From contig NC_016633.1 in NCBI RefSeq assembly GCF_000236685.1, positions 1,488,001-1,552,000 of the forward strand: DNA of 64,000 bases, given 5' to 3'. The notes under the pieces were generated by a model. The model had not been told where the DNA came from. It did no database searches and saw only the letters and a program-made list of their open reading frames with translations. The DNA is from Sphaerochaeta pleomorpha str. Grapes. GTDB lineage: Bacteria; Spirochaetota; Spirochaetia; Sphaerochaetales; Sphaerochaetaceae. The position numbers were made by a program, and so were the translations under genes. This document shows, piece by piece, positions 1 through 7,611 of this stretch. Position 1 is the first letter of the stretch, and each line of letters begins with the position of its first letter.

Positions 1-308
1 CCATTGCATATCTGAGCATCCTCTCCAACAACAGAAAAGGCTTCGAAGTAGCAATATCTGCCACTCCACTTGCCTCTTCCACTGATGGCAACTCGTACAA
101 AATCAACTACGTGGTGCATGCAGGAACAGCTTCCTTTGATACTTCTGCCAATGCCACTAATACCTCCAACAAACTTACCGGTGGAGTCATTGCAGGCCTC
201 AAGGCTTACAGCTTCCCAGTTTCAGTGGCCGTCAACGGTACCGAATATGCAGCAGCCCTTGAAGACACCTACAGAGCAACAGTCACCTTCGCCTACACTG
301 CAAAATAA
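1..308 (+). CDS. secreted beta-rich repeat-family protein, C-terminal part
   Basis: Only the C-terminal ~101 residues are in the window; the reading frame is open from base 3 and stops at TAA 306-308. The translated end aligns by eye with the next gene: both have an IAxLSILxNxRxGF stretch, an SATPL motif, then SYP/SFP followed by YAAALEDTY and a TVTF ending. No function is recognised. The pattern (alternating hydrophobic residues, short length, terminal GTVTF-like strand) suggests an exported beta-sandwich, reminiscent of pilin- or adhesin-like small surface proteins, but that is inference. It is the first of three tandem paralogues. Confidence 0.75.
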   Translation, partial: IAYLSILSNNRKGFEVAISATPLASSTDGNSYKINYVVHAGTASFDTSANATNTSNKLTGGVIAGLKAYSFPVSVAVNGTEYAAALEDTYRATVTFAYTAK

Positions 309-337
309 TCCCGGATTCATTCCAAGCTTGTCTGTCC

Positions 338-369
338 AAAAAGCTACCCCTGCACCGGGTAGCTTTTTT
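338..369 (+). terminator. rho-independent terminator after first paralogue
   Basis: An 11-bp stem (AAAAGCTACCC with GGGTAGCTTTT) closes a short loop and runs into a T-tract, 30 bp after the stop codon of the truncated first gene. Confidence 0.85.
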
Positions 370-682
370 ATTGATGAATGCTAAAGGTTCATTACCATAT
401 TTGCAAAACAATTGGTTCTTTCACATCACAGGGCAATACCTCTTTCCCTAGCTGTAGCAACTGATCAGGGTCTCTCTTGCATTTTATTGCCTAGGTGTCA
501 TATAGTATGGCAATTAGTGACTATGTATCTTGATTTGTTGTTTATAGTTAATTTAGTATTATACGTTTAGCTATAGCTGTTAATAGAAGACCTTTTTCTC
601 TTTAATGATACAACCGTGCTCAGGGAAAGTGCACTGTTCTAAAATCTTGCACAGGAGCCTACACTCCTAAAGGAATACTACC
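370..682 (+). promoter_or_regulatory. intergenic region with candidate promoter and 5' UTR hairpin
   Basis: No gene is seen here. A possible sigma-70 promoter lies at 535-562 (TTGTTG, 16-bp spacer, TATTAT), which would give a leader of about 115 nt. Just before the ribosome-binding site (AAAGGA at about 669) a small hairpin AGGAG/CTCCT at 655-670 could fold next to it. The promoter call is by eye only. Confidence 0.4.
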
Positions 683-1219
683 ATGAAAAAACCCTTCATA
701 GTTCTTATCCTGATTGCTTTAGTAACTACGGTAAGCTTGTTTGCTGGTTCTGAGACAACTGCAGATGCGAGCCTTACCCTATCTGCCGAAATCTTGGGTA
801 TCAACATGATGAAACTGACTGCGTCTCCATTCACCCCCGAAACTCCTAGTATCGACCTATTCAATGGAGCTGCCGACAACGAAAATCTGGAAGAAATCAG
901 CAGCGCAGAAGAAGTCGCGGACATCGCTTGGTTGAGCATCCTTACCAACAGGAGAACGGGTTTTTCAATCTATGTTTCAGCTACCCCTTTGGTAAATGCT
1001 GACAAAAACTATGAAATCGATTACAAGATTTCAATGAATGAAACCTTCACGTACGCATCAAAACCGACAAGTCTCCCCTTCGTAGAAATAAAGCCAGGAA
1101 TAACAGGCCTTTCCGCTTTCAGTTATCCGATCTCAATCGATATCAATGATGATCAATATGCAGCTGCCTTGGAAGGAACCTACACCGGAACTGTTACCTT
1201 CACCTACAAAGCAAATTAA
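683..1219 (+). CDS. secreted beta-rich repeat-family protein (paralogue 2)
   Basis: A 178-residue protein with a clear signal peptide (MKKPF start, hydrophobic core, cleavage near FAGS at residues 18-21). The mature part is rich in Thr, Ser and alternating hydrophobic residues. Its second half matches the truncated gene upstream (IAWLSILTNRRTGF, SATPL, SYPISI, YAAALEGTY, GTVTFTY), so the two are paralogues. RBS AAAGGA precedes the ATG. The gene has its own leader and terminator, so each copy is probably transcribed separately. No catalytic motif or lipobox is present. Function is unknown; a small surface or periplasmic structural protein is a reasonable guess. Confidence 0.8.
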   Translation: MKKPFIVLILIALVTTVSLFAGSETTADASLTLSAEILGINMMKLTASPFTPETPSIDLFNGAADNENLEEISSAEEVADIAWLSILTNRRTGFSIYVSATPLVNADKNYEIDYKISMNETFTYASKPTSLPFVEIKPGITGLSAFSYPISIDINDDQYAAALEGTYTGTVTFTYKAN

Positions 1220-1242
1220 CCAGGGTAACCATTTTTACCCAG

Positions 1243-1274
1243 AAAGCTTCTCTTGAAAAGAGGAGCTTTTCTTC
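1243..1274 (+). terminator. rho-independent terminator after paralogue 2
   Basis: Stem AAGCTTCTCTT / AAGAGGAGCTT (one G-T pair) with a GAAA-like loop, followed by TTTTCTTCTTC. Confidence 0.75.
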
Positions 1275-1593
1275 TTCTTTCCTTATCAGAAGTTCATGAA
1301 AAGTAAGAACTCCGTGCAGAAATCAGGATTAATCGAAAAACCAGCAGTATTTTCAAGTTATTTACAAGAATATTAATCCATTATGCTATTTTTTTCTGAA
1401 GTTATGTAACATGTTTGTCATAACAATTTTTTTTCACTTCTTTTCACTATATAACTTTATACTTTCCTACATATTTTTTTTCTGTTTTATTCACTATTAA
1501 TATATCTTTCTATTGACATATGTTTCCAACGGTTACATTCTATATACGTATTCAAAGATAATTCGCTTGAAGCGATTACATACGGAGAAAAAA
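1275..1593 (+). promoter_or_regulatory. AT-rich intergenic leader of paralogue 3
   Basis: No gene is seen. The stretch is strongly AT-rich. A perfect TTGACA hexamer lies at 1513-1518, but no convincing -10 sits at 16-18 bp from it (best CATTCT at 1536-1541), so the promoter position is uncertain. Confidence 0.3.
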
Positions 1594-2178
1594 ATGAAAA
1601 GGCTTTTTGCAATCATAGTATCGATAGCTATTCTCTGTTCACTCTCACTATTTGCCGCTGATGGAACAGCAACTACTTCTAGCGCTAAGTTAACCATTTC
1701 TGCAACAATACAAGAAGAAAGCAATATCAAGATAACCGACGCAACCCATTCAAGCATAGACAGGAAGGATTTCGATTCTGTCACGCCTTTTACCAAATAT
1801 GTAATTCTGGGATCGGGGAAAACCGGAGTAATCGCATATGTCCATGTCAAAACCAACAAACATTCAAACTTCACCATCACAATGACCGCCACCCCATTAA
1901 CCTCAGAAAACAACTCGGCAAAAATTGATTATACAGTCTACTTGGATGAAGGTACTAACGATGTCACCTTCACTACAAATGCATCATCCAACACGAACAA
2001 TGTCCTTACCGATGGGTATGGAAATGGCCATGGAAACGACAATGGAAACGGTAATGGATGGGGCCATCTGAAAGTTTTTTCCTATCCCCTAGCAATTGAC
2101 TTAGAAGATACATCCTATGAGGCAGCACTTGAGGATACCTATTCGGGAACGGTCACCTTCAACTACGCATCTATTTAA
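1594..2178 (+). CDS. secreted beta-rich repeat-family protein (paralogue 3) with Gly/Asn-rich insert
   Basis: Start chosen at 1594 because ACGGAGAAA sits just upstream and the residues that follow (MKRLFAIIVSIAIL, cleavage near LFAAD) form a signal peptide; the frame is open further upstream but that part does not look coding. The 194-residue product shares the family pattern: SAKLTISA near the N-terminus, a TATPL motif, FSYPLAI, YEAALEDTY and a GTVTF end. It differs by a low-complexity insert of about 18 residues rich in Gly and Asn with His (around residues 147-166) just before the conserved C-terminal strands. Function is unknown. The insert looks like a flexible surface loop. Confidence 0.8.
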   Translation: MKRLFAIIVSIAILCSLSLFAADGTATTSSAKLTISATIQEESNIKITDATHSSIDRKDFDSVTPFTKYVILGSGKTGVIAYVHVKTNKHSNFTITMTATPLTSENNSAKIDYTVYLDEGTNDVTFTTNASSNTNNVLTDGYGNGHGNDNGNGNGWGHLKVFSYPLAIDLEDTSYEAALEDTYSGTVTFNYASI

Positions 2179-2203
2179 AAAAATAGTTCCTACACTGTCT
2201 TAT

Positions 2204-2236
2204 AAACGGCTACCCTCTTTTTGGTAGCCGTTTCTT
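2204..2236 (+). terminator. rho-independent terminator after paralogue 3
   Basis: Perfect 11-bp stem AAACGGCTACC / GGTAGCCGTTT followed by TTCTTATC. Confidence 0.85.
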
Positions 2237-2249
2237 ATCTGTTGACCAA

Positions 2250-2415
2250 GGAAGGAACTTGCACTAGCATGGGGTTGCTGGTTCTGGAAAAACGGAACGG
2301 GGTGTGATTCCCCGACGGTCCCGCCACTGTAATCGATGATGAAAACAGAGTTTACCATTGTCCCAAGGATGAGAAGGTCTGCTAGTAAGAAGAATCGTAA
2401 GTCAGGAGACGTTTC
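2250..2415 (+). ncRNA. cobalamin riboswitch
   Basis: Recognised from the class hallmarks in order: GGTTCTGGAAAAACGGAAC near 2279, a GGGG...CCCC helix, GACGGTCCCGCCACTG with the B12 box GCCACTG at 2323-2329, and the 3' AAGTCAGGAGAC element at about 2399-2410. It lies directly upstream of a TonB-dependent receptor gene, the classic target. Adenosylcobalamin-type binding is expected to lower expression of the downstream uptake operon. No protein should be called from the short open frame that crosses this element. Confidence 0.95.
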
Positions 2416-2425
2416 CAGATTGAAA

Positions 2426-2505
2426 TTCTTCGTGGAAAAAGAGACAGCATCCCAGGACTATTCCTGTTTTCGCACTATACCTCCACGAAGAAAGCATATA
2501 TTTTT
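2426..2505 (+). promoter_or_regulatory. candidate riboswitch expression platform
   Basis: A perfect 11-bp inverted repeat (TTCTTCGTGGA at 2426-2436 with TCCACGAAGAA at 2482-2492) follows the aptamer. A T-run lies at 2500-2505, immediately before the CTGGAGG ribosome-binding site of the receptor gene. This could be a long-loop terminator or a stem that controls access to the RBS; which one cannot be decided by eye. Confidence 0.55.
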
Positions 2506-2519
2506 TCTGGAGGCCCTTC

Positions 2520-4427
2520 ATGAAGAAGCGCGGAATCTTCTCCCTGGTCTTGCTGCTTGCAGTTTTTACAACGCTTGCCGCACAAGATTACACTGACATC
2601 GGAACTGCCTACGAACTCGTCATCTCTGACGAAGCCCTCGCAGAAGCAGAAACAAACAGCTCCTCAAGCGTCACTACTATCACTAGCGAGGAGATCAAAG
2701 CATACAATGCTGAGACTACCGCAGAACTGGTAAACAAGGCGATAGGAACAACCTTTTCCTCCTATGGGGCTTTAGGTGCCGCACAGAACGTCCAGATTCG
2801 GGGAGCTAGCTCAGACAAAACAGCAGTATATCTCGATGGGGTCCCCCTTACTTCGGCGCACCAGGGAACCTATGACCTTTCCTCCATTCCCCTCAATATG
2901 ATCGATCACATCGAAATCATCAAAAGCGGTGCAGGAAACCTTGCAAGGACCAATGCCATCGGCGGCATGGTAAACCTAATTACCAAAAAGGGGACTGTAA
3001 CGGAGAAGCCGTATACCCTCTCGTTTGAGAACGGGTCATTCCTTCCTCTTTCGTATGGTTCATCTGATGTGAGGAATTGGGCCTCACTGACAGACAGCCA
3101 GAAACTCGACCTCTCTTACTCCAACAACCTCAACGGCCTTGGTGTTTCTGCAAACCTCGGTGGTATCGTGGCACAGAATGCCTATACCTATGATACCTCT
3201 ACTGACAGGGCCCTCAGGGAAAATGCAGGGGTAAAGAATATGCATGGGAGTGTGAACCTCGATGGGAATGTAGGTGAGAATATTGCATTCAAGTCGAACA
3301 ATATGGCTTTTTACCAGAACCTTGGAGTACCGGGATCAACATCCTGGCCTTCTGCGGATACCTATCAAAATGATTTCCAGGCAACCACAAACAATGACTT
3401 TACGTTCTCTAATTTGGGATTTGACCCAGTCGAGAGTGTAAAAGCTGTTGTCAGCTATACCTTTGCAAGAACGTTTTTCCATGATGCGATCAATGGGGAC
3501 AGTACCCATAACAAGCATAAAGCCTACACCCAGGTGGAACAGAACTGGGACCTTGGAGAAAACTACTCCCTTACCTCAGGGATTGACGGCACCTTGGACT
3601 ATGTTGACAGCACCAAGATCGGGAAGGAAGGACGGTTCATTCCATCGATCTATGCCAATGGAAGCATCTACCTGCCCACTGGCCTTGTCTCATTGCATCC
3701 AAGTGTCAACATTGCCTATATCAGCGACACGAACCAAGTGTCACCCAATGCTTCCCTTGGTGTAATCTATGCAATCCTTGATACAACGTCTCTCAAGGCA
3801 ACGGTAAGCTATGCGGAAAATGTTCCCACGTTCAGCCAGATGTACTGGCCAGACGACTGGGGTTACCATGGAAATCCTGATTTAAAGACTGAAAAAGGTA
3901 TCAATGGAGATTTGGGGGCATCCTATACGAACGGTCCTCTTTCCTACGAGGGATCCCTGTTTGGAAGGAATATCTACGATGCAATCGCGGGGGACCCCAA
4001 TGACAATTACATCCCTTATAACATTGCCCATAGCGTCTATTTCGGAACAGAGCAGAGTGTGGAATGGACAATCAATGCAATGTTTGCCTTACAGTCCAGT
4101 TACCAGTACAACAAAAGTTTCGACCTTTCCAACGGGCAGACCCTTTCGGACAATATCGAGGTCTCCTCGGTGCGAAAACATACGGCAAAAGCCTCTGTTT
4201 CTTACACACAGAACATCTATGATGTGGTGCTGTCAGGCGAATACCTTGGGAAAACCACGTACTCCGATGCAATCGTGTTGCTGAACCTCAGTGCAAACGC
4301 CCAGGTTACTGAAAATCTAAAAACCTATATTGCTATCGACAACCTGCTTAATACGTCCTATGAGTTATATAGCGGTTACCCGATGCCCAAGATGAAGGTC
4401 CGTCTCGGTGGAAGCTGGAATTTCTAA
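2520..4427 (+). CDS. btuB: TonB-dependent outer-membrane receptor, BtuB-like
   Basis: 635 residues, the usual size for BtuB-type receptors. A signal peptide (residues 1-21, cleavage after LAA) is followed by a plug domain at about residues 45-155 (VTTITSEEI, NVQIRGASS, VYLDGVPL, IDHIEIIKSG, IGGMVNLITKKG) and a beta-barrel of alternating aromatic strands to a C-terminal Phe (GGSWNF), the outer-membrane insertion signal. It sits under a cobalamin riboswitch and 1 bp before exbB, so cobalamin (or a corrinoid) is the likely substrate. The substrate call rests on the riboswitch; the fold call rests on the plug motifs. RBS GGAGG lies 6 bp before the ATG. Confidence 0.9.
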   Translation: MKKRGIFSLVLLLAVFTTLAAQDYTDIGTAYELVISDEALAEAETNSSSSVTTITSEEIKAYNAETTAELVNKAIGTTFSSYGALGAAQNVQIRGASSDKTAVYLDGVPLTSAHQGTYDLSSIPLNMIDHIEIIKSGAGNLARTNAIGGMVNLITKKGTVTEKPYTLSFENGSFLPLSYGSSDVRNWASLTDSQKLDLSYSNNLNGLGVSANLGGIVAQNAYTYDTSTDRALRENAGVKNMHGSVNLDGNVGENIAFKSNNMAFYQNLGVPGSTSWPSADTYQNDFQATTNNDFTFSNLGFDPVESVKAVVSYTFARTFFHDAINGDSTHNKHKAYTQVEQNWDLGENYSLTSGIDGTLDYVDSTKIGKEGRFIPSIYANGSIYLPTGLVSLHPSVNIAYISDTNQVSPNASLGVIYAILDTTSLKATVSYAENVPTFSQMYWPDDWGYHGNPDLKTEKGINGDLGASYTNGPLSYEGSLFGRNIYDAIAGDPNDNYIPYNIAHSVYFGTEQSVEWTINAMFALQSSYQYNKSFDLSNGQTLSDNIEVSSVRKHTAKASVSYTQNIYDVVLSGEYLGKTTYSDAIVLLNLSANAQVTENLKTYIAIDNLLNTSYELYSGYPMPKMKVRLGGSWNF

Positions 4428-4428
4428 G

Positions 4429-4848
4429 ATGGAAGCAACCAATCTACTTTCACTCTTACAAAAGGGAGGAGCGGTCATGTGGCCGCTCTTTGCCCTCCTG
4501 GTCATCACCTTGGTGGTAGCAGCACAGCGGGCGATAACGCTTGTCATGCTCTATCGAAACGGGGAAAAGGAAACCAAGGCAAAACTCGAAAACCCGCTTT
4601 CGATTCTAGACCTCATCGCCATGATCAGCCCGGTTATTGGATTTTTGGGAACCGTAACGGGTATGATCAATGCATTCAAGTCAGTGTCGGAAGCAACGTC
4701 GGTACAGCTACAGGTTGTGGCCTCCGGGCTCTATGAAGCGCTGTTCACTACGGCCTTCGGCCTTATCATATCCATTGTGGCTACTATCTTTAGTTTTCTC
4801 CTGGATATGGCAATAGGAAAGGTATGCGAAGACGAAAACAAGAGTTAG
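4429..4848 (+). CDS. exbB: ExbB/MotA/TolQ-family proton channel (short)
   Basis: A 139-residue inner-membrane protein with three hydrophobic segments (about 17-36, 56-80 and 104-130). The conserved core SPVIGFLGTVTGMINAF matches the ExbB/TolQ motif. It is shorter than typical ExbB (over 200 residues) because most of the cytoplasmic loop and tail are missing. It starts 1 bp after the receptor stop codon; a GTG start at 4408 inside the receptor is possible but less likely. With the two ExbD proteins it should form the motor that energises TonB. Confidence 0.88.
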   Translation: MEATNLLSLLQKGGAVMWPLFALLVITLVVAAQRAITLVMLYRNGEKETKAKLENPLSILDLIAMISPVIGFLGTVTGMINAFKSVSEATSVQLQVVASGLYEALFTTAFGLIISIVATIFSFLLDMAIGKVCEDENKS

Positions 4849-5171
4849 CACAGCCAAGCGATATAGCCTTCCTGCTTATCATCTTTTTTTTACTCCTCTC
4901 TGGCATAGAGGTGTCCAAAAGCCTCGATTTGCAGAGTGGAAATAAAATTCAGACGCAGAGTGAATCCATTTCCCTGACTATCCACAGTAACGGGGAAATG
5001 AGCAATGGAAACACACAAACCAGCCTTGCCGAACTGGAAGGTCTTCTGAATGAAGGAACCTCCCTGTCTGTATTTGTTGAGGGAGAGGCTCTATGGCAGG
5101 CAGTAGTCGATGTTCTTTCCATTGCCCAGAGACACCAGGTGGCCTCAATCCTGGTGGAGATGGCACTATGA
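4824..5171 (+). CDS. exbD: ExbD/TolR-family protein (first copy)
   Basis: 115 residues. A short basic N-terminus leads to PSDIAFLLIIFFLLL, the single ExbD membrane helix with the Asp that carries protons (DIAF). A small periplasmic domain follows (LQSGNKIQ..., SISLTIHSNGEM). It overlaps exbB by 25 bp and the next exbD by 4 bp (ATGA), so translation is coupled. The protein is somewhat shorter than classical ExbD (~140). Confidence 0.88.
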   Translation: MRRRKQELAQPSDIAFLLIIFFLLLSGIEVSKSLDLQSGNKIQTQSESISLTIHSNGEMSNGNTQTSLAELEGLLNEGTSLSVFVEGEALWQAVVDVLSIAQRHQVASILVEMAL

Positions 5172-5518
5172 GAAAAAAACAATCAGCCCCAGCCACTGCC
5201 ATGACCGACATTGCCTTTCTGCTCCTGTTGTTCTTCTTGATCTTGGCCCTCTCGACACGATTGACCCCAATACCGCTCACCCCGGCTATAAGTGAGGATG
5301 CCTTAGCAGCACAGGCTGGCAATACAATTGTTATAGGACGTGACGGTTCCCTTTTCTATCAGGACAATCCGATTTCGCTCTATACAATACCCAGCGAAAC
5401 GGAAATAACCTTGTTAGCTGACAAGGACACCCCATTCAAACTCATCAGTCCGGTCCTTGAGGCTTTACAGAAAAATGGGACAACAACCATTCATTGCCTA
5501 GTGGGACAAAGCCAATGA
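5168..5518 (+). CDS. exbD: ExbD/TolR-family protein (second copy)
   Basis: 116 residues, start chosen at the ATGA overlap with the preceding exbD. MTDIAFLLLLFFLILA near the N-terminus again gives the membrane helix with its conserved Asp. The periplasmic part (NTIVIGRDGSLFYQDNPI) has the ExbD pattern of a short beta strand around a Gly-Ser turn. The two ExbD copies are only distantly alike outside the helix, so this is an old duplication; they may form a heteromeric ExbD dimer. The stop codon overlaps the start of tonB by 4 bp. Confidence 0.88.
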   Translation: MRKKQSAPATAMTDIAFLLLLFFLILALSTRLTPIPLTPAISEDALAAQAGNTIVIGRDGSLFYQDNPISLYTIPSETEITLLADKDTPFKLISPVLEALQKNGTTTIHCLVGQSQ

Positions 5519-6279
5519 AACTACCTGCCACAATACTTTTGACAATCACAATTACTGCAATCTCTATTGGAAGCCTCTTCATCCCCTTTACGATGCAAGA
5601 CAAGCAAGCTATGCAGGTTACCCATGCAACTGCAGCAACTATTTCCTTTAGCGAAAAAGTAGAACAGACTGCATCTTCCCTTAACACAGAACAGCCCGTT
5701 GCAGTCGAACAGCCCGTTGCAGTCGAACAGCCCGTTGCAGTCGAACAGCCCGTTGCAGTCGAACAGCCCGTTGCAGTCGAACAGCCCGTTGCAGTCGAAC
5801 AGCCCGTTGCAGTCGAACAGCCCGTTGCAGTCGAACAGCCCGTTGCAGTTGAGCAGCCCGTTGCCGTTGAGCAGCCCATTTCTATGACTTCAAAGATCTC
5901 CTCTGTTGAAGTTGCTGCAAGCAGTAAGAGCCATGCCGCCTCAGCAGTCTCAGAGGATATACGTACTACCTTGGTGGAAGGATATTATGCTATTGATTCG
6001 GTAGATGAAGGACCCCAGTTCGACCGTTCTGTCCTTGCAGGGCGAATAAAATACCCTGCCGCAGCCAAGCGACAGGGAAAAGAGGGATTGGTTGTCCTCA
6101 GACTGCATATTTCTGCAACAGGTGTAATAGAGTCGATTGCCGTGGAGGAAGACCCAGGGTATGGGTTTGCCGATGCTGCCGTCGCCGCCTTTTCCAACTT
6201 GACCTGCCAGCCTGCCTTCCTTCTTGGGAAAGCCGTTGCAGTAACCCTGCTCTACCCGGTACGGTTTACTCTGAGGTAA
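5515..6279 (+). CDS. tonB: TonB-family energy transducer with tandem VEQPVA repeats
   Basis: 254 residues from the ATGA overlap start. N-terminal membrane anchor (about residues 5-25), then a periplasmic spacer, then the TonB C-terminal domain (about residues 175-254) with YPAAAKRQGKEGLVVLRLHI, a G-x-I-x-S-I-A-V-E strand and a final YPVRFTL. The spacer contains ten exact six-residue units (EQPVAV) plus a partial one, replacing the usual Pro-Lys/Pro-Glu region; it should span the periplasm as an extended rod. Last gene of the riboswitch-controlled operon. It overlaps the convergent gene that follows by 14 bp. Confidence 0.92.
   Translation: MKLPATILLTITITAISIGSLFIPFTMQDKQAMQVTHATAATISFSEKVEQTASSLNTEQPVAVEQPVAVEQPVAVEQPVAVEQPVAVEQPVAVEQPVAVEQPVAVEQPVAVEQPVAVEQPISMTSKISSVEVAASSKSHAASAVSEDIRTTLVEGYYAIDSVDEGPQFDRSVLAGRIKYPAAAKRQGKEGLVVLRLHISATGVIESIAVEEDPGYGFADAAVAAFSNLTCQPAFLLGKAVAVTLLYPVRFTLR
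5689..5880 (+). repeat. 18-bp tandem repeat inside tonB
   Basis: Ten 18-bp units (GAACAGCCCGTTGCAGTC and near copies) plus a 12-bp partial unit, 192 bp in all. The first eight or nine are identical at DNA level; the last ones differ at wobble positions. The period is a multiple of three, so gain or loss of units keeps the frame. Confidence 0.97.
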
Positions 6280-7513
6280 GCAACCGCTTGGTCAGTCGCT
6301 TTAGACTGTGGAAGGTGGAGTCGGCAGAAATAAAGGCCCAGGATTTTGTTCTTTTCAGTACAAGCCCTTCCACAACCTGTTCCACCGTATAGAAATTCCC
6401 ACCGATGCGGGTATTGTCATAGGGACAGAACGCCTTGGCATAATACAACGTCTTCGTCTCCCCGTCCTTGATAGTGACCGTGGTAGGGGCACCTAACAGC
6501 GTATCATTTGGACTAAGGTTTTCGGTTCCCCTGTACAATCTATTGGTTCCCGAACCACAGTTGATTGAATACTGTTGGCTCATCCCCCCTGCATAGAAAG
6601 CCCAGGGGGGCTCAATCCTTCCCCCGTACTCAAAGAGGAAATTATTGAAATTGACAGGGATATCGTCAGGACCAAGCGCATTCGGCCCCGGAAAGAAAGT
6701 AAAGTAAATCATCTGTTGCCTGGGGTTGATCACACTCGACCAACCTAGGTTAGAGGAACGGGGGACCAAACCGGATATGAAATCGGTCTTCCCTATCGGG
6801 GAGGGAACTTCAGTCAAGTCAGCAGTCCCGCCCCCGAGCAAGGGAGCCTTTTTCCAGTCTTCAAACTGTGTGTTCGGCTGCAAGCGCGAAACAGAACCCT
6901 GAATCTGGCCAGCGGGGGAAGACACCCATGACTGGGCACAGGCATTGAGCACACACCCCGATTCAAAGAACGGAGACCCGAGTTCATTGCTCCAGGTAGC
7001 ATTCGTCACCATATCTGCACCGCTATTGTTGGTAATAATGCAGGCGGTGTAATGGACTGGCTGGTTGGGAAGCAACATATCAATCTTGCGAACCTGCCAC
7101 TTTTCCTTGCGGTTGCGCACTAGACTCATAAGCCAGACTCCCCCGAACTCAGGGTCGGTGCCATAGCGCTCGACCATCCAGTAGGCACTGGGGGTGAACC
7201 CACTCTGTCCCTGCTGTGTATTGTCTTCCTGGGAAGTGGGAGGCCCATAATTGGGGAAACTGAAATAGGAACCCGCCCTTTGATACAGATGGGGACTGTT
7301 TTTCCAGAAATCCCTGTTTTCATCGCTGAATACAGAAGTGCCGGTGCCCCGGTAGTAAGGAAGCAGATGGGCGTTGATACGCCCCCCGTTTGGGGCTACA
7401 GAACTAAGTTCAAGTTCCATACCCCCTTGGTCTTCGAGGACAACCCTGATCAAATCATTGTTCAGAACAGTAGCATTACGGCTTTCCCAAAGTCTCAGAC
7501 GCCGGATATCCAT
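6266..7513 (-). CDS. uncharacterised protein, probably a beta-sandwich sugar-active or sugar-binding protein
   Basis: 415 residues. The start at 7513 is preferred over an upstream one because AGGAG lies 7 bp before it. No signal peptide is seen, so the product is probably cytoplasmic. The start (RLRLWESRNATVLNNDLIRVVLEDQGGMELELSS) and repeated short strands with Trp, Tyr and Gly resemble the galactose-mutarotase-like superfold, but no catalytic His/Glu set could be identified with confidence. It is divergent from an alpha-galactosidase gene across a 98-bp region with a 12-bp palindrome, which suggests a shared role in galactoside use. Other possibilities are an uncharacterised glycoside-binding protein or a domain of unknown function. 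Confidence 0.7.
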   Translation of the reverse strand: MDIRRLRLWESRNATVLNNDLIRVVLEDQGGMELELSSVAPNGGRINAHLLPYYRGTGTSVFSDENRDFWKNSPHLYQRAGSYFSFPNYGPPTSQEDNTQQGQSGFTPSAYWMVERYGTDPEFGGVWLMSLVRNRKEKWQVRKIDMLLPNQPVHYTACIITNNSGADMVTNATWSNELGSPFFESGCVLNACAQSWVSSPAGQIQGSVSRLQPNTQFEDWKKAPLLGGGTADLTEVPSPIGKTDFISGLVPRSSNLGWSSVINPRQQMIYFTFFPGPNALGPDDIPVNFNNFLFEYGGRIEPPWAFYAGGMSQQYSINCGSGTNRLYRGTENLSPNDTLLGAPTTVTIKDGETKTLYYAKAFCPYDNTRIGGNFYTVEQVVEGLVLKRTKSWAFISADSTFHSLKRLTKRLLTSE

Positions 7514-7564
7514 GATTCTTCTCCTAAAATTCACAAAAAAGCGGGGTGTTTAATTCCCTTTGTC

Positions 7565-7576
7565 ACAGTATACTGT
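7565..7576. promoter_or_regulatory. 12-bp perfect palindrome between divergent genes
   Basis: ACAGTATACTGT is a perfect palindrome located between the two divergent starts (7513 and 7612). It could be an operator for both genes; the regulator is not in the window as far as can be told. Confidence 0.4.
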
Positions 7577-7611
7577 TACCAGATATCCCCTCATTTTTCA
7601 AGGAGAGCAAA

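Noticed and set aside
2336-2596. Plus-strand frame across the cobalamin riboswitch
   Set aside because: It runs through conserved riboswitch elements and overlaps the signal peptide of the receptor in another frame.
5445-5879. Minus-strand frame of GCSTAT repeats opposite tonB
   Set aside because: It is only the reverse reading of the 18-bp repeat; the plus strand carries a full TonB with anchor and C-terminal domain.
5689-5880. Repeat array as a CRISPR
   Set aside because: Units are directly adjacent, with no spacers, and code in frame for the TonB linker.
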